A DNA stretch of 64,000 bases from Trichomonas vaginalis G3 (lineage: Eukaryota; Parabasalia; Trichomonadida; Trichomonadidae), in assembly GCF_026262505.1 (NCBI RefSeq), contig NC_067206.1, positions 18,125,319 to 18,189,318 on the forward strand, in the 5' to 3' direction. Positions 27,942 through 36,277 of this stretch are shown in pieces. A model generated the notes under the pieces. It ran no database searches. It worked only from the letters and a program-made list of their open reading frames with translations, and was not told the DNA's origin. Position 1 is the stretch's first letter; each line of letters begins with the position of its first letter. A program made the position numbers and the translations under genes.

Positions 27942-28897
27942 TCGTCATTTTCAACTTCTTTAGCATATTCGTCAGGAGTTGTCTTATATTTGTTAGGAAC
28001 TGTCTTTGAAAGTATACCACCTTGAACTTTGACAAGTTTGAAACGAGGTCTGACAATAGTAGTTTTATCTTCTGCTTGCAGTCTGTACATTTTGCCATGT
28101 TTGCCTAAAACTTCATAATATTCTCTTGTATACTTTCTTCTATTTTTACGAACACGAATGTGAGTACCTGTCGGGTTCCCATTGTTGTCATAGTCAATAG
28201 TATTTTCATATGGGTCGCGTTTAGGTATTTCTATTTTTACTTTGTCACCTTTCTGAAGTTTGAAGCCTGGCATTCTTTCTTGTTTGTCTCTTTTGACTAA
28301 ACTATTAAATATATAGTCTTTCTCTAAGTCGGGGTTGTTTTTCATTTCTTCGGGGGAGTGGTTTCCCAAACCTTTTTGTTTACGGCTATTGTAAATATTT
28401 AAAACTTGTCTCATCTTTGCCATGGAGAAATGTCTATATTTGTCGTCATATGACATTTCATTTGCTTCACCACCTTGTGGTTGGTTTAAGTCTCTTAAGA
28501 TTTTTATACAACTGTCAATGACACCAAGAGCAGAATGGTTTTGGTCGACAATGAAATATTGGTTTACATTTTTTGAACGCAGATAGTTTTTAATATCGTC
28601 TGATTTGAAAGAACTTTCACAGTCAGATGTCAGTTTTGTTGGATGGTATTTGTCAACGAATATTGTCAAAGCAGTTTTCACATCTAAAATATTTTTGGAC
28701 CATAATGGTATGGCTTCACAGTATCTTGTGTTTTGACCAACAAATATTAACCAGTATGGTGGTCCATCTTCTCTATACCTCGGAATGTTTTCCAAGATAT
28801 CCATAAACCAAGCATTTGGTGTTGAACTAAAGATTTTTATCATGAGTGCTTTCTTTGTTGCCTTAGAAACATAGGGGTCCTTGTTTGGATTCGTCAT
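27938..28897 (-). CDS. Maverick integrase (rve family), 319 aa
   Basis: The full-length open frame has a DDE-type core. The first Asp is in WFMDIL (residue 33) and the second in LTSDCESSF (residue 92). At the third position, exactly 35 residues further, the residue is Asp128 (GVIDSC) rather than the usual Glu. The C-terminus holds an SH3/chromo-like basic region (GDKVKIEIPKRDPYEN, then GNPTGTHIRVRKNRRKY). In Mavericks this enzyme inserts element DNA. The start MTNPNKDP is 17 bases from the divergent gene. Confidence 0.8.
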   Translation of the reverse strand: MTNPNKDPYVSKATKKALMIKIFSSTPNAWFMDILENIPRYREDGPPYWLIFVGQNTRYCEAIPLWSKNILDVKTALTIFVDKYHPTKLTSDCESSFKSDDIKNYLRSKNVNQYFIVDQNHSALGVIDSCIKILRDLNQPQGGEANEMSYDDKYRHFSMAKMRQVLNIYNSRKQKGLGNHSPEEMKNNPDLEKDYIFNSLVKRDKQERMPGFKLQKGDKVKIEIPKRDPYENTIDYDNNGNPTGTHIRVRKNRRKYTREYYEVLGKHGKMYRLQAEDKTTIVRPRFKLVKVQGGILSKTVPNKYKTTPDEYAKEVENDD

Positions 28898-28914
28898 TTT
28901 TTAACCCATAAGAA

Positions 28915-29316
28915 ATGGGTTTATTTGGCGCATTAGCAGGAGTTGCATCCAGATTTTTGCCCGCAGTGGGAACAATAGCCAGAGGTGCATTTGGAATTGG
29001 AAGGAAGATTTTGAGTACATTAGGTATACTGAAAGAGAAAGCAACACCTATTATACAAACTGTACAGAAAGGTTGGGAGGTAGCACGAGATGCAGCAAAT
29101 CTTATTCCAAATCCTGAAACAAGAGGAAAAGTTCAAGGATGGATGGACAATGTAGGAAGACAAGCAGGAAACTATTATAACAAAGCAAATGACTACTATA
29201 ACCAAGCAGGACACTATATGGACCAAGGTGAAAGATTCTTTAACAGAGGATATAACCATGCACAACAGTGGGTAAACAATAACCAACCGCAACCACCTCA
29301 AACTTGGGGAATGTAA
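28915..29316 (+). CDS. Gly/Tyr/Asn-rich virion-like protein, 133 aa
   Basis: The N-terminus is a hydrophobic, glycine-rich amphipathic segment (MGLFGALAGVASRFLPAVG), followed by a basic helix region and a C-terminal half of YYNKANDYYNQAGHY-type heptad-like repeats. The tail is Pro/Gln-rich and ends TWGM. The glycine-rich amphipathic start is similar in style to the GIWNG protein at 25534, so both may act on membranes or package DNA; this is inference. The arm A copy is broken. Confidence 0.6.
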   Translation: MGLFGALAGVASRFLPAVGTIARGAFGIGRKILSTLGILKEKATPIIQTVQKGWEVARDAANLIPNPETRGKVQGWMDNVGRQAGNYYNKANDYYNQAGHYMDQGERFFNRGYNHAQQWVNNNQPQPPQTWGM

Positions 29317-29335
29317 AGTTTTTTACTGAGATGAA

Positions 29336-29492
29336 ATGAACAATACAGCATTGAGACAAATGGGTTCAAGATGGATTTGTCGGCTTCCAGTAGTTAAACC
29401 ACCACGTGTTTGTCAAGTCCTCCCTATACCTCAAGAGTTTTAGACGGCGACTTAAAAAACCTAAACAACCAGTTGAAAACAAACCAAACTAA
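29336..29492 (+). pseudogene. Small basic protein, decayed copy, arm B
   Basis: The equivalent of 15836-15988. The first 30 codons are open (MNNTALRQMGS, with an inserted codon near PVVKPPRV). Indels near 29440-29455 then produce an early stop. Confidence 0.5.
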
Positions 29493-29510
29493 AATTTTTA
29501 CTGAGATGAA

Positions 29511-30092
29511 ATGACCGAAGAAGTCGAAACGGTAGATTTGACACCACAAACAAAAAGTTCAGAACCATTGTCAAAACCTGTCAAAGAACTTACAGATGAA
29601 GAGAAAAATTCAATAATAGAAAGTGCCAGGTCTGGAAATACAAACCCTAACTATAAGTCACTTTTCATAGAAATGGAACGGCTAGTATCTCAAAAAAGAA
29701 ACAGACCCTCACAAATAAAATATTGAAGTCTGAAGGAGCTTTCGAGACAACAGATGGAAAAGTTTACTTCACTGACCAACAGTTCATTATAGAACATCTC
29801 ATTGACTTAGAGTCGAAATATTCTAAACTTTACAACAAACACAAAAAGTTGAAAGGAAAAAAAAACAAATGGCATATGATATTTATGAAGATGTTGACGA
29901 CACAACTGTTCCTGCAAGTGAAGTAAAGTCAGAGGAACCGAAAAGTGACGAAAAACCGATAGAAGAAGAAAAACCAAAAACTGAAGATAAACCAAAACCA
30001 AAGGTTAGTTTCCAAACTAAACCAAGTCAACCTTCATTAGCTGGTATGGGTTGCGTCAAAGACTTATGGCAGCAGGCGGTTATGTAAAGTAA
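29511..30092 (+). pseudogene. Unrecognised Lys/Glu-rich protein, frameshifted, arm B
   Basis: The equivalent of 15232-15816. The N-terminus (MTEEVETVDLTPQTKS) is intact here, but one A is missing near 29659, an A-run near 29860 differs, and one G is missing near 30053. The two arms therefore carry different breaks in the same gene. Confidence 0.65.
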
Positions 30093-30122
30093 AGAAAAAA
30101 ACATTTTTTTATTTTTATAAAA

Positions 30123-30360
30123 ATGCCCCGTATAGAATGGATAGAAGGTCTGCTAGAAAAAAGCAGAGTTAGAAAAGATATGGTTGGAGAGTTTCGAAGA
30201 ATTTTAAATATAGGAAGGGAAGACCCATAAAAGTCTATGACAAATTGTCTGGTCTTCGCTACGAAATGGACTTAGAAACAGCACGTGCCAATTATCCAAA
30301 CAGACTCGAGAGGTTAGAAGAAGAACGTCTTATGGACATGCCTTTCGATGTTAGTGAACC
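30123..30360 (+). pseudogene. Small basic Maverick protein, decayed, arm B
   Basis: The equivalent of 14956-15199, with several indels. The segment LSGLRYEMDLETARANYPNR is still readable (from 30245). At about 30350 similarity to the other arm ends and the reading frame runs into the N-terminal region of a polymerase gene, so this is a recombination junction. Confidence 0.6.
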
Positions 30361-32268
30361 TCAAGTTGAAGGACACGACGGCTTTGCCAGATTCTACTGG
30401 AAACATGACGAACAATTGCATCCTTTGAGAAGGAAAAAAGGAAAAGGTGAAGACGCACATGCTCCCATGGAAAGAACAAGATATGCATATGGAAAGAACA
30501 AGATATGCATATGAAAAGTACCGTGAAGTTAGAAGTCAAATTACATCTGGTCGAACCTTTACAGTAAACTTTGACGAAGGAAAGAACAAAGAAGGCTTCA
30601 TGGGTGTACTTGCTGCCATACAAGACGGAAATAAGAAAGGATACAATCTCAGACTAACCATAACAGATTTGGACGGTCACATTTACTATGCCCATGGCAA
30701 TGTCACAACAGCCGCACAACTTCTTGACGCTTTCAAGACTACAAAGAGAGAACAAATGGTTGACTCCGACTCAGACATTTTGAATGCAATTGAAGGAATT
30801 GCAAGTGTAAAATTTGAATGGTACCAACCTAACCCTCAAGCAGTCAGACAACATGCTGGATACTTCCCCTTCATAAATAAGTCTGACATTGACTTGACAA
30901 GGTATGGAATTTACAATTCATTGAAACAATTGTCAATGAACCTTGTATTCTTACATGTCTCAGGAACTCTGGTCTTGTTTCAGAAGAGAAGATGAAGTAT
31001 CTTGAGTCATGTGTGAAGACAAGGTACATGCTCAGAGGTCAATTGGCAAAAGTTGCACCGTTGGCAAATGTCAATATCCGAGTCAACATTCCGACTGAGA
31101 AAGGTTCTTCACATGACGACTATGTTGTTGACAAAGACTTACCATGGTTGAAGATTGTAATTGTCCACAACCACTTCATGTTGAACGAAAGTCTTATGTT
31201 CGGAAAAGGCAAGTGCAACATTGTCAGAGCTGTTAACATTCTTTTCGAGAAAGGTTTGTTGGAACCAATTCCAGATGACAAGCTGACAGAAACTTTTGTA
31301 CCAAAAGACGAAACAAACTTTTCATTGTTAGCAAGACCAAAAGTTGTTCCAGACAAAGTTATAGCACAAAAGAAGTACACAGTTCCACGAGGAGTTGGAT
31401 TGTTCGGATACCAACCTGAACCAGAAGAACTTCCAATGAGGTTGCAAGAACTTCAAGATGCTATAAACAAACTTCCATTGAGACATCCAATTGACGTCAA
31501 ATTGTATTGGAGAGCATCTGAGTTAGGTCAGAAGGTTTTATATGAAACAGGTTGCTTCGACGATGTTTATGAGATAACAGGAGAAGTTTCTCAGAAGATA
31601 AGAGACTCACTTGAATTTCCACAAACTGGACCAATTGGTTGCGACAAGTTCGACTCATACGAAAAGATATACTATGTTGACCTTAACGCTGCGTACATGA
31701 GGTTCGTCCAATATATCCCGACTGGAATTCCAAACGAAGATGGTGAGTTCCTGGGAAGGAACTATACAGTTGGAAAAGTCATACAACAACTGTATGATAT
31801 TAGGAAAGCTTCAAACCCCAAACTTGCAATGACACTCAAATTGCTTATGAATTCGACATGGGGATATTCCATTAAGAAACCTCAAGAGATGAAGAGTAAA
31901 CATTATGAGAAGGTCGACAACTTTGTTGAAAGGTTTTCTCCTTTTGTTTTGAAGTACGAATTCACTCAAGGTCAAAGTGGCTTAGTAACCACATTAAAAC
32001 CTATTGTCGAACATTGGTCCTATCCTCAGTTCGCAAAGGCAGTCCTTGACAACTACAACAAATTCTTCTCCGAAGTCAAATCCAAAGTTGTGGTTTACTA
32101 TGAGAACATCGACGCACTCATGACGAACAAAGAAGGCTATAACAAACTCATTGAAATGGGTTTAGTCGGTGAAAGATGGGTCAATTCAAATTGGACAAAA
32201 TTTTCACCGAAGTTCATGTCCTCTCCAAGCGTAAGTACTGGGCATACTTGAAGACGGCACAGAAATAA
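30361..32268 (+). pseudogene. Divergent protein-primed family B DNA polymerase without visible exonuclease motifs
   Basis: Motif A is YYVDLNAAYM (about 31675), motif B LKLLMNSTWGYS (about 31840) and motif C VVYYENIDALM (about 32090). Upstream segments (VIVHNHFMLNE, LFEKGLLEPI) align with the polymerase at 54190-57968, supporting family B. The roughly 110 residues before motif A show no DxE-type exonuclease motifs, and motif C has Asn where the first Asp is expected. The frame is broken near 30500 by a 22-base tandem duplication, near 30990 and near 32203. Motifs A and B are unusually close together, so an internal deletion is possible. Confidence 0.65.
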
Positions 32269-32423
32269 AACATTGCATGAAATAAAAAATTTTTATTTGA
32301 ATTTGAATTTAAATGTGGGGAATTCTTGGTCTCAAACTCATATATAACCTGTTTGTTTGTATTTTCGTCGACTATGGCACGAGACACAAACATTGACCAA
32401 ACGGACAAAAAGTGTCATTTCAG

Positions 32424-32645
32424 ATGGTCACGCAGCCAATCGCATTCGAGCACTTCGAAGAAGCCTTACGTTCCAAGGGAGAGGGTGTCTGGTGCAAGGC
32501 AGAGGTCATGAGACTCTACGAGCAGTACATCCTCAATGCCTGGGAGGACAAATCGTCCTTGGATTGGCAATTCTACCAACTCCTCTGGGACGACCTCCTA
32601 CGCAACTGGATGACGAAAGAGTCCAATTCAGAGGTCGGGAGCTAA
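32424..32645 (+). CDS. Unrecognised 73-aa acidic helical protein
   Basis: The ATG at 32424 follows the motif AAAAAGTGTCATTTCAG, which recurs before two other starts in this block. The protein is rich in Trp, Glu and Leu with a helical pattern (FEHFEEALRSKGEG, YEQYILNAWEDK). No family is recognised. Composition is more GC-rich than in the flanking Maverick genes. Confidence 0.45.
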   Translation: MVTQPIAFEHFEEALRSKGEGVWCKAEVMRLYEQYILNAWEDKSSLDWQFYQLLWDDLLRNWMTKESNSEVGS

Positions 32646-32734
32646 TTGTCCAAATTCTCATTAATTTAAGCTACTTAACTAAATAAACACCTAAATATTA
32701 CTCGGGGTTTCCCCCTAAAATAAATTTTTTACTC

Positions 32735-33107
32735 TTAGAACCACTCGAGGTTCTCCTTACGGTTGTTGAGCTTGTCACCGTCAATGTGTCTGACCTTCGT
32801 CTTCTTGTCTGGATTTGGAACCCATTGAATTGCGACAAGCTTGCCCATGGAGATTGAACCGCGATTCCGAAGGTTAAGGTTCAAGTGTCCCAAGTTGTTG
32901 AGGACTGGGGTAAGAACCTTGCCTGTCTCCTTGTTGCGGATTTGGTATGGGTAGGGTTGGGAAATTTTCGTAAGCGTCATCGGCAACAAGGGTTGCCCAA
33001 ACTTCCTCTTCTTCGTGTTTCTCTTCTTCCTCTTCTTCTTCGTGTTTCTCTTCTTCTTCGTGTTTCTCTTCTTCCTCGAAAATTCCTTCTTCAATTTTGG
33101 TACTCAC
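32735..33107 (-). pseudogene. HNH endonuclease with Glu-rich N-terminus, frameshifted
   Basis: The N-terminal frame from 33107 encodes an acidic repeat (EEEEKHEEEE) and ENFPTLP. A second frame continues with YQIRNKETGKVL and an HNH-type end, VRHIDGDKLNNRKENLEWF. The break is near 32957. It differs from the HNH gene at 14338. The acidic run reads as poly-Lys/Arg in the alternative frame, which is not counted. Confidence 0.65.
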
Positions 33108-33441
33108 GAATTACGGTGTTGGAGGTTCTGTCCTTTCCGAGTACCTTCCAGATGGCGTCTATCTCTTCGAAGAAACGGTAGATGAGTCTGCAAGGTCTCG
33201 GTTCTCTCTCGCGTAATGGCAAGGTTTCCGCGAAATCGTTCAGGACTTTCTCATTGGAAGCATGGCGTGAGGACATTGGCTTTAAGTCCCTTCATCTCTT
33301 CCATAAGACTACTTTGGAGAGTCTTAACGTGTTTGTCAGATGAGCTTTCAAATTCAAAATTTGAATTTGAACTGGGCGCTTGTCTGGCAACATTGAAAGG
33401 ACATCTGCCATTGTGTTCGGCTTCGGTGCTTGTTCGGACAT
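33091..33441 (-). pseudogene. Unrecognised gene, fragmented
   Basis: The start at 33441 (MSEQAPKPNTMADVL) follows a CATTTTTTCG leader. The frame changes at least twice (near 33355 and 33255) before ending in LIYRFFEEIDAIWKVLGKD at 33091. It overlaps the next minus-strand start by 17 bases. No function is recognised. Confidence 0.4.
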
Positions 33442-33473
33442 CGAAAAAATGAAGTGGTTTGAGAATGACGGTT

Positions 33474-33776
33474 TTACTTCAAAAAGCTTGTTATGACGGT
33501 TAAGTCATACAACAAGTTTAAAATAATATCTTGTTCTTCTTCTGAACGTTTGTTGTCTCTTCCGATAAAAGTTTCGAACATGAGAACCAAAAAACGTTTT
33601 TTGAGATTGCGGAAGAGTTCAGGCAAACGTTCATATTCTGGATATGTTGGGAGCAGTTCGAAACATCTGAGCTGACTTTCGGACAAAATTGGGACAATGT
33701 CAGAAAATTCATCTTTGGTCGGACTGCTTGAAGGTAAGTCCCTTACATGTAAGTAGCTCTGGTAAAGTCTTCTCAT
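33474..33776 (-). CDS. Unrecognised 100-aa helical protein
   Basis: An open frame beginning MRRLYQSYLHVRDLP with a Leu/Glu-rich helical C-terminal part (LRNLLYD-like pattern). Codons are also open upstream as far as 33835, but no ATG is available there. It belongs to the series of short minus-strand genes in this block. Coding is plausible but unproven. Confidence 0.4.
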   Translation of the reverse strand: MRRLYQSYLHVRDLPSSSPTKDEFSDIVPILSESQLRCFELLPTYPEYERLPELFRNLKKRFLVLMFETFIGRDNKRSEEEQDIILNLLYDLTVITSFLK

Positions 33777-33832
33777 TTCTGCTAACTTTTGGAGTATAGC
33801 TTCGTAGTTTAGAAGTTTTAATTTTAATTGTC

Positions 33833-34057
33833 TTATTCCACTTTGACATCTAAACGGTAACTATCCATGAGGTCAAGAGTAGCTTTGGTAGCTTTAAGTG
33901 GAGCTATCTGTTCCTTGACTTGTGCAATTTTGGTTGCAATTGTGGTTTGAGCTCCTTCAAGTTCGCCGTCTATGTCGTTCTCAACACCTTCAACCATAGC
34001 TTGAAACTCTTCATCGGTCCATTGAGATTGGTGTGGGACGAATTTAACTTGCTTCAT
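33833..34057 (-). CDS. Unrecognised 74-aa coiled-coil protein
   Basis: The protein begins MKQVKFVPHQSQWTDEEF and continues as an acidic then Ala/Gln/Thr-rich helix with heptad character (residues 25-60). The leader is T-rich (TTTTTTCATTTTTTGA). Function unknown. Confidence 0.45.
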   Translation of the reverse strand: MKQVKFVPHQSQWTDEEFQAMVEGVENDIDGELEGAQTTIATKIAQVKEQIAPLKATKATLDLMDSYRLDVKVE

Positions 34058-34082
34058 TCAAAAAATGAAAAAAATTTTTTAC

Positions 34083-34471
34083 TCAAAACGTTAAGGTTGA
34101 CTGAACTGGTTGGATGTCGCCTTCACAGGTTATGTAGAACGGCTGACCCGAGAAGTGAAGGAGAGACTGAATTGCCAATTTCATATGGGGTAGGGGTTCT
34201 CCTTGTTTGGTATTTTTATCCAAGGACGTTTGTTTAGGAACTTAACAAGAGCTTCTCTTTTGGCGTCCTTTATGCCATCGTAGGCTGTCCCGTCTGGTAT
34301 TTGAATTGGAATTCCAGTCGAAGTCTCGAGCTGAAGTGTAGACCTTCCAGAAATAGTGGTGAACTTGACCTTGGGCTTCATTACCCTGCGCAAGTACTGC
34401 TTAACAACTTCATTTATCTCTATAAGGTAAATTGCCTCGTCAAATCCTTCTGGTATTCCGAGTCCTTCCAT
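34083..34471 (-). pseudogene. Homologue of the 124-aa protein at 12940, frameshifted
   Basis: The start MEGLGIPEGF at 34471 matches the other copy. One C is missing in the CCCC run near 34193, so the frame stops early after NKENPYPI. The lost C-terminal segment is still recognisable downstream in another frame. It is divergent from the proline-rich gene across a 22-bp repeat array. Confidence 0.65.
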
Positions 34472-34700
34472 CCGACAGGAAAATATTTTCCCGACAACTG
34501 GAAAAAATTTTCCCGACGACAGGAAGGACTCTTCCAGTTGTCCGTCCGTAAACCATTCAAATTTTTCGAAAATTGAGAACTTTTGGTCGAACTTCAGAAA
34601 AAGTTTTTCCTTCCGACAGGAAAGGTTTTTTCTTCCAACAGGAAAGGTTTTTCCTTCCGACAGGAAAGGTTTTTCCTTCCGACGGTTAAGCCACAAACAG
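34472..34700. repeat. 22-bp repeat array in the divergent promoter, right arm
   Basis: At least four clear units around CCTTCCGACAGGAAAGGTTT (34600-34690), and partial units with CCCGACAACTGGAAAAA or CCCGACGACAGGAAGG (34475-34530), lie between the starts at 34471 and 34701. The array is inverted relative to 12661-12938 and contains fewer units. Confidence 0.7.
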
Positions 34701-35246
34701 ATGTCCGACGTACCACCAACCGAGCCCATTCCCAAACCAGAGGAACCTAAAGCACCAGCCCCTGCACCTCAGCAACCTCAGTTCCAGCAAGTCCCTCCAC
34801 CAAATTACTACCAATTTCCACCTCAAGGTTACTACCTACCACAAGGCTTCCCGAACTACCCTCCTCCTCAGCCTATGCCTTACTTCCCCAACCCTTGGAT
34901 GTTTATGCAAAACCCTGCCCCACAATTCCAATCTCAATCCAAGAGAGACCAAGAGTTCGAGGAAGGTCTGAACCGCTTACGCAAAGAGTATGCTACTACC
35001 CCAATGGAAGAAGACAGGCTTTCAGTCTCTTCCCTCAAATCGACCGATTCGACTCGTACCACAGATTCGGTTCGTGACCGTGAAGACTACCTCAAGCAGT
35101 CTGAGAGACTCTTCATCCTACAACCATTTACAGTTGGAGCTCTCAAGAACATGCGCAATTACGAAGGTCAGACACCAGCTGGAGACCGTAAAACAGACGT
35201 ACTCGCAAGAGCAGCATCCAACTGGTCAAGACAAAGACCGAGATAG
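34701..35246 (+). CDS. Proline-rich protein, 181 aa
   Basis: The full-length form of the truncated gene at 12321. Residues 1-80 are Pro/Gln/Tyr-rich repeats (NYYQFPPQGYY, NYPPPQPMPYFPNPWMF). Residues 85-110 are charged (SKRDQEFEEGLNRLRKEY), followed by a Ser/Thr/Asp-rich stretch and a basic C-terminus. It is probably largely disordered; such proteins often act as virion scaffold or surface proteins, but there is no direct evidence. Base composition is less AT-rich than in neighbours. Confidence 0.65.
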   Translation: MSDVPPTEPIPKPEEPKAPAPAPQQPQFQQVPPPNYYQFPPQGYYLPQGFPNYPPPQPMPYFPNPWMFMQNPAPQFQSQSKRDQEFEEGLNRLRKEYATTPMEEDRLSVSSLKSTDSTRTTDSVRDREDYLKQSERLFILQPFTVGALKNMRNYEGQTPAGDRKTDVLARAASNWSRQRPR

Positions 35247-35309
35247 TCGACTTCATTCTTGCAGCTTGCCCATACAAGTAAAAAAATAAACAATTACGAG
35301 TTAAACTTT

Positions 35310-35510
35310 TTATTCTTTCTTTTCTGAGTTGTTTAGAGCTGGTTTCTCTTGTAGGAACCTTTCGTACTCTTCCATGGTCATGTAATTGCGAATTTTGTAC
35401 GCAATTCCAGGTTCGTTGTTTTTGAACCTTATGTATGTAACGCTTCCATCCTCCTCAGGGAAGTAAGCTGCTAACATCTGACCAAGTTTTCTCGGTGACT
35501 CGGAGCTCAT
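35310..35510 (-). CDS. Unrecognised 66-aa protein
   Basis: The ATG at 35510 follows AAAAAAGTGACATTTTTA, matching the block-specific leader motif. The protein begins MSSESPRKLGQML and has an alternating pattern (SVTYIRFKNNEPG) and a charged helix (MTMEEYERFLQEK). No family is recognised. Confidence 0.5.
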   Translation of the reverse strand: MSSESPRKLGQMLAAYFPEEDGSVTYIRFKNNEPGIAYKIRNYMTMEEYERFLQEKPALNNSEKKE

Positions 35511-35552
35511 TAAAAATGTCACTTTTTTAAATGTTAAGTTTTTAGTCTTATT

Positions 35553-35747
35553 TTACCCTTTGTTTACCCTTTGTTTGTCAAGGTAGTATTGGAGTGCAAT
35601 TTCTCCAAATTCTCTGTGTCGGAGTTCTTCAGCATTTTCCAAGGTGTACCTGGAGAACTCAAAGAAGTTGTCAAGAAGATACTGCCATGCTGCTCTTCTG
35701 AGTTCGTCGGTATTTTGGAAGTGTTGCACCTTCGAGTCTTCGGACAT
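35553..35747 (-). CDS. Unrecognised 64-aa helical protein
   Basis: It begins MSEDSKVQHFQNTDELRR and is helical throughout (AWQYLLDNFFEFSRY). The leader AAAGTGTCATTTTTTC matches the motif before 35510 and 32424. Its start is only 6 bases from the divergent start at 35754, so one of the two starts may be misplaced. Confidence 0.5.
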   Translation of the reverse strand: MSEDSKVQHFQNTDELRRAAWQYLLDNFFEFSRYTLENAEELRHREFGEIALQYYLDKQRVNKG

Positions 35748-35753
35748 GAAAAA

Positions 35754-35972
35754 ATGACACTTTTTTTATTTAAACCGTTTTGGCATTTCTCATTGAGTGA
35801 GTATAGTTCTGCCGAACCATTGGAAGAGAAGAAGTACCCTTGCTGGCAAAAGACAAAAATAGTTGCCTTAGTTGTCATTGCAATTGTACTCGTAATTGAA
35901 TTCATTGTACTTCTCTTCACGTACATAAACTCAGCCAATGGTATTTGCTTTAAGAAGCTACCATCTTACTAA
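35754..35972 (+). CDS. 72-aa single-span membrane protein
   Basis: A clear hydrophobic segment, IVALVVIAIVLVIEFIVLLF (about residues 36-55), is preceded by a basic patch (QKTK) and followed by a short polar tail with a lysine pair. The start is uncertain because of the 6-base spacing to the divergent gene. The role is unknown; a virion or host membrane location is expected. Confidence 0.5.
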   Translation: MTLFLFKPFWHFSLSEYSSAEPLEEKKYPCWQKTKIVALVVIAIVLVIEFIVLLFTYINSANGICFKKLPSY

Positions 35973-36277
35973 GACTAAAACACTTACATTTTTCAAGCTT
36001 GATTTTTTACAATTTGAATTTTACACCAAAAAATAATGTTTATGTTAGAATGTTAGATCTAACATGTTTTCTAACACGTTTTCTAACATGGTCTAAAACT
36101 CTTGAATTTTCATGAATTTTACACCAAAAATATAATTTATGTTAGAATGTTAGATCTAACATGTTTTCTAACACGTTTCTAACATGGTCTAAAACTCTCG
36201 AAAATCATGAATTTTCCCGAAATAAAAAATAAAGTTGGTTTTTTTAAAAAAATATTTTTTATTTTTATTGTAAGAAC
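35973..36277. repeat. Tandemly duplicated unit with two GATC palindromes
   Basis: No gene. Two copies of a roughly 100-base unit (about 36020-36115 and 36118-36205) each contain ACACCAAAAA, a palindrome ATGTTAGATCTAACAT (36050-36065 and 36147-36162), two further half-sites (TTTTCTAACAC, CTAACATGG) and TCTAAAACTCT. The palindrome arms are of the third type (TGTTAG). A T/A-rich leader then precedes the next gene. Confidence 0.75.

Noticed and set aside
33448-33492. Short plus-strand frame starting MKWFENDG
   Set aside because: Only about 15 codons, with no copy elsewhere; insufficient support.
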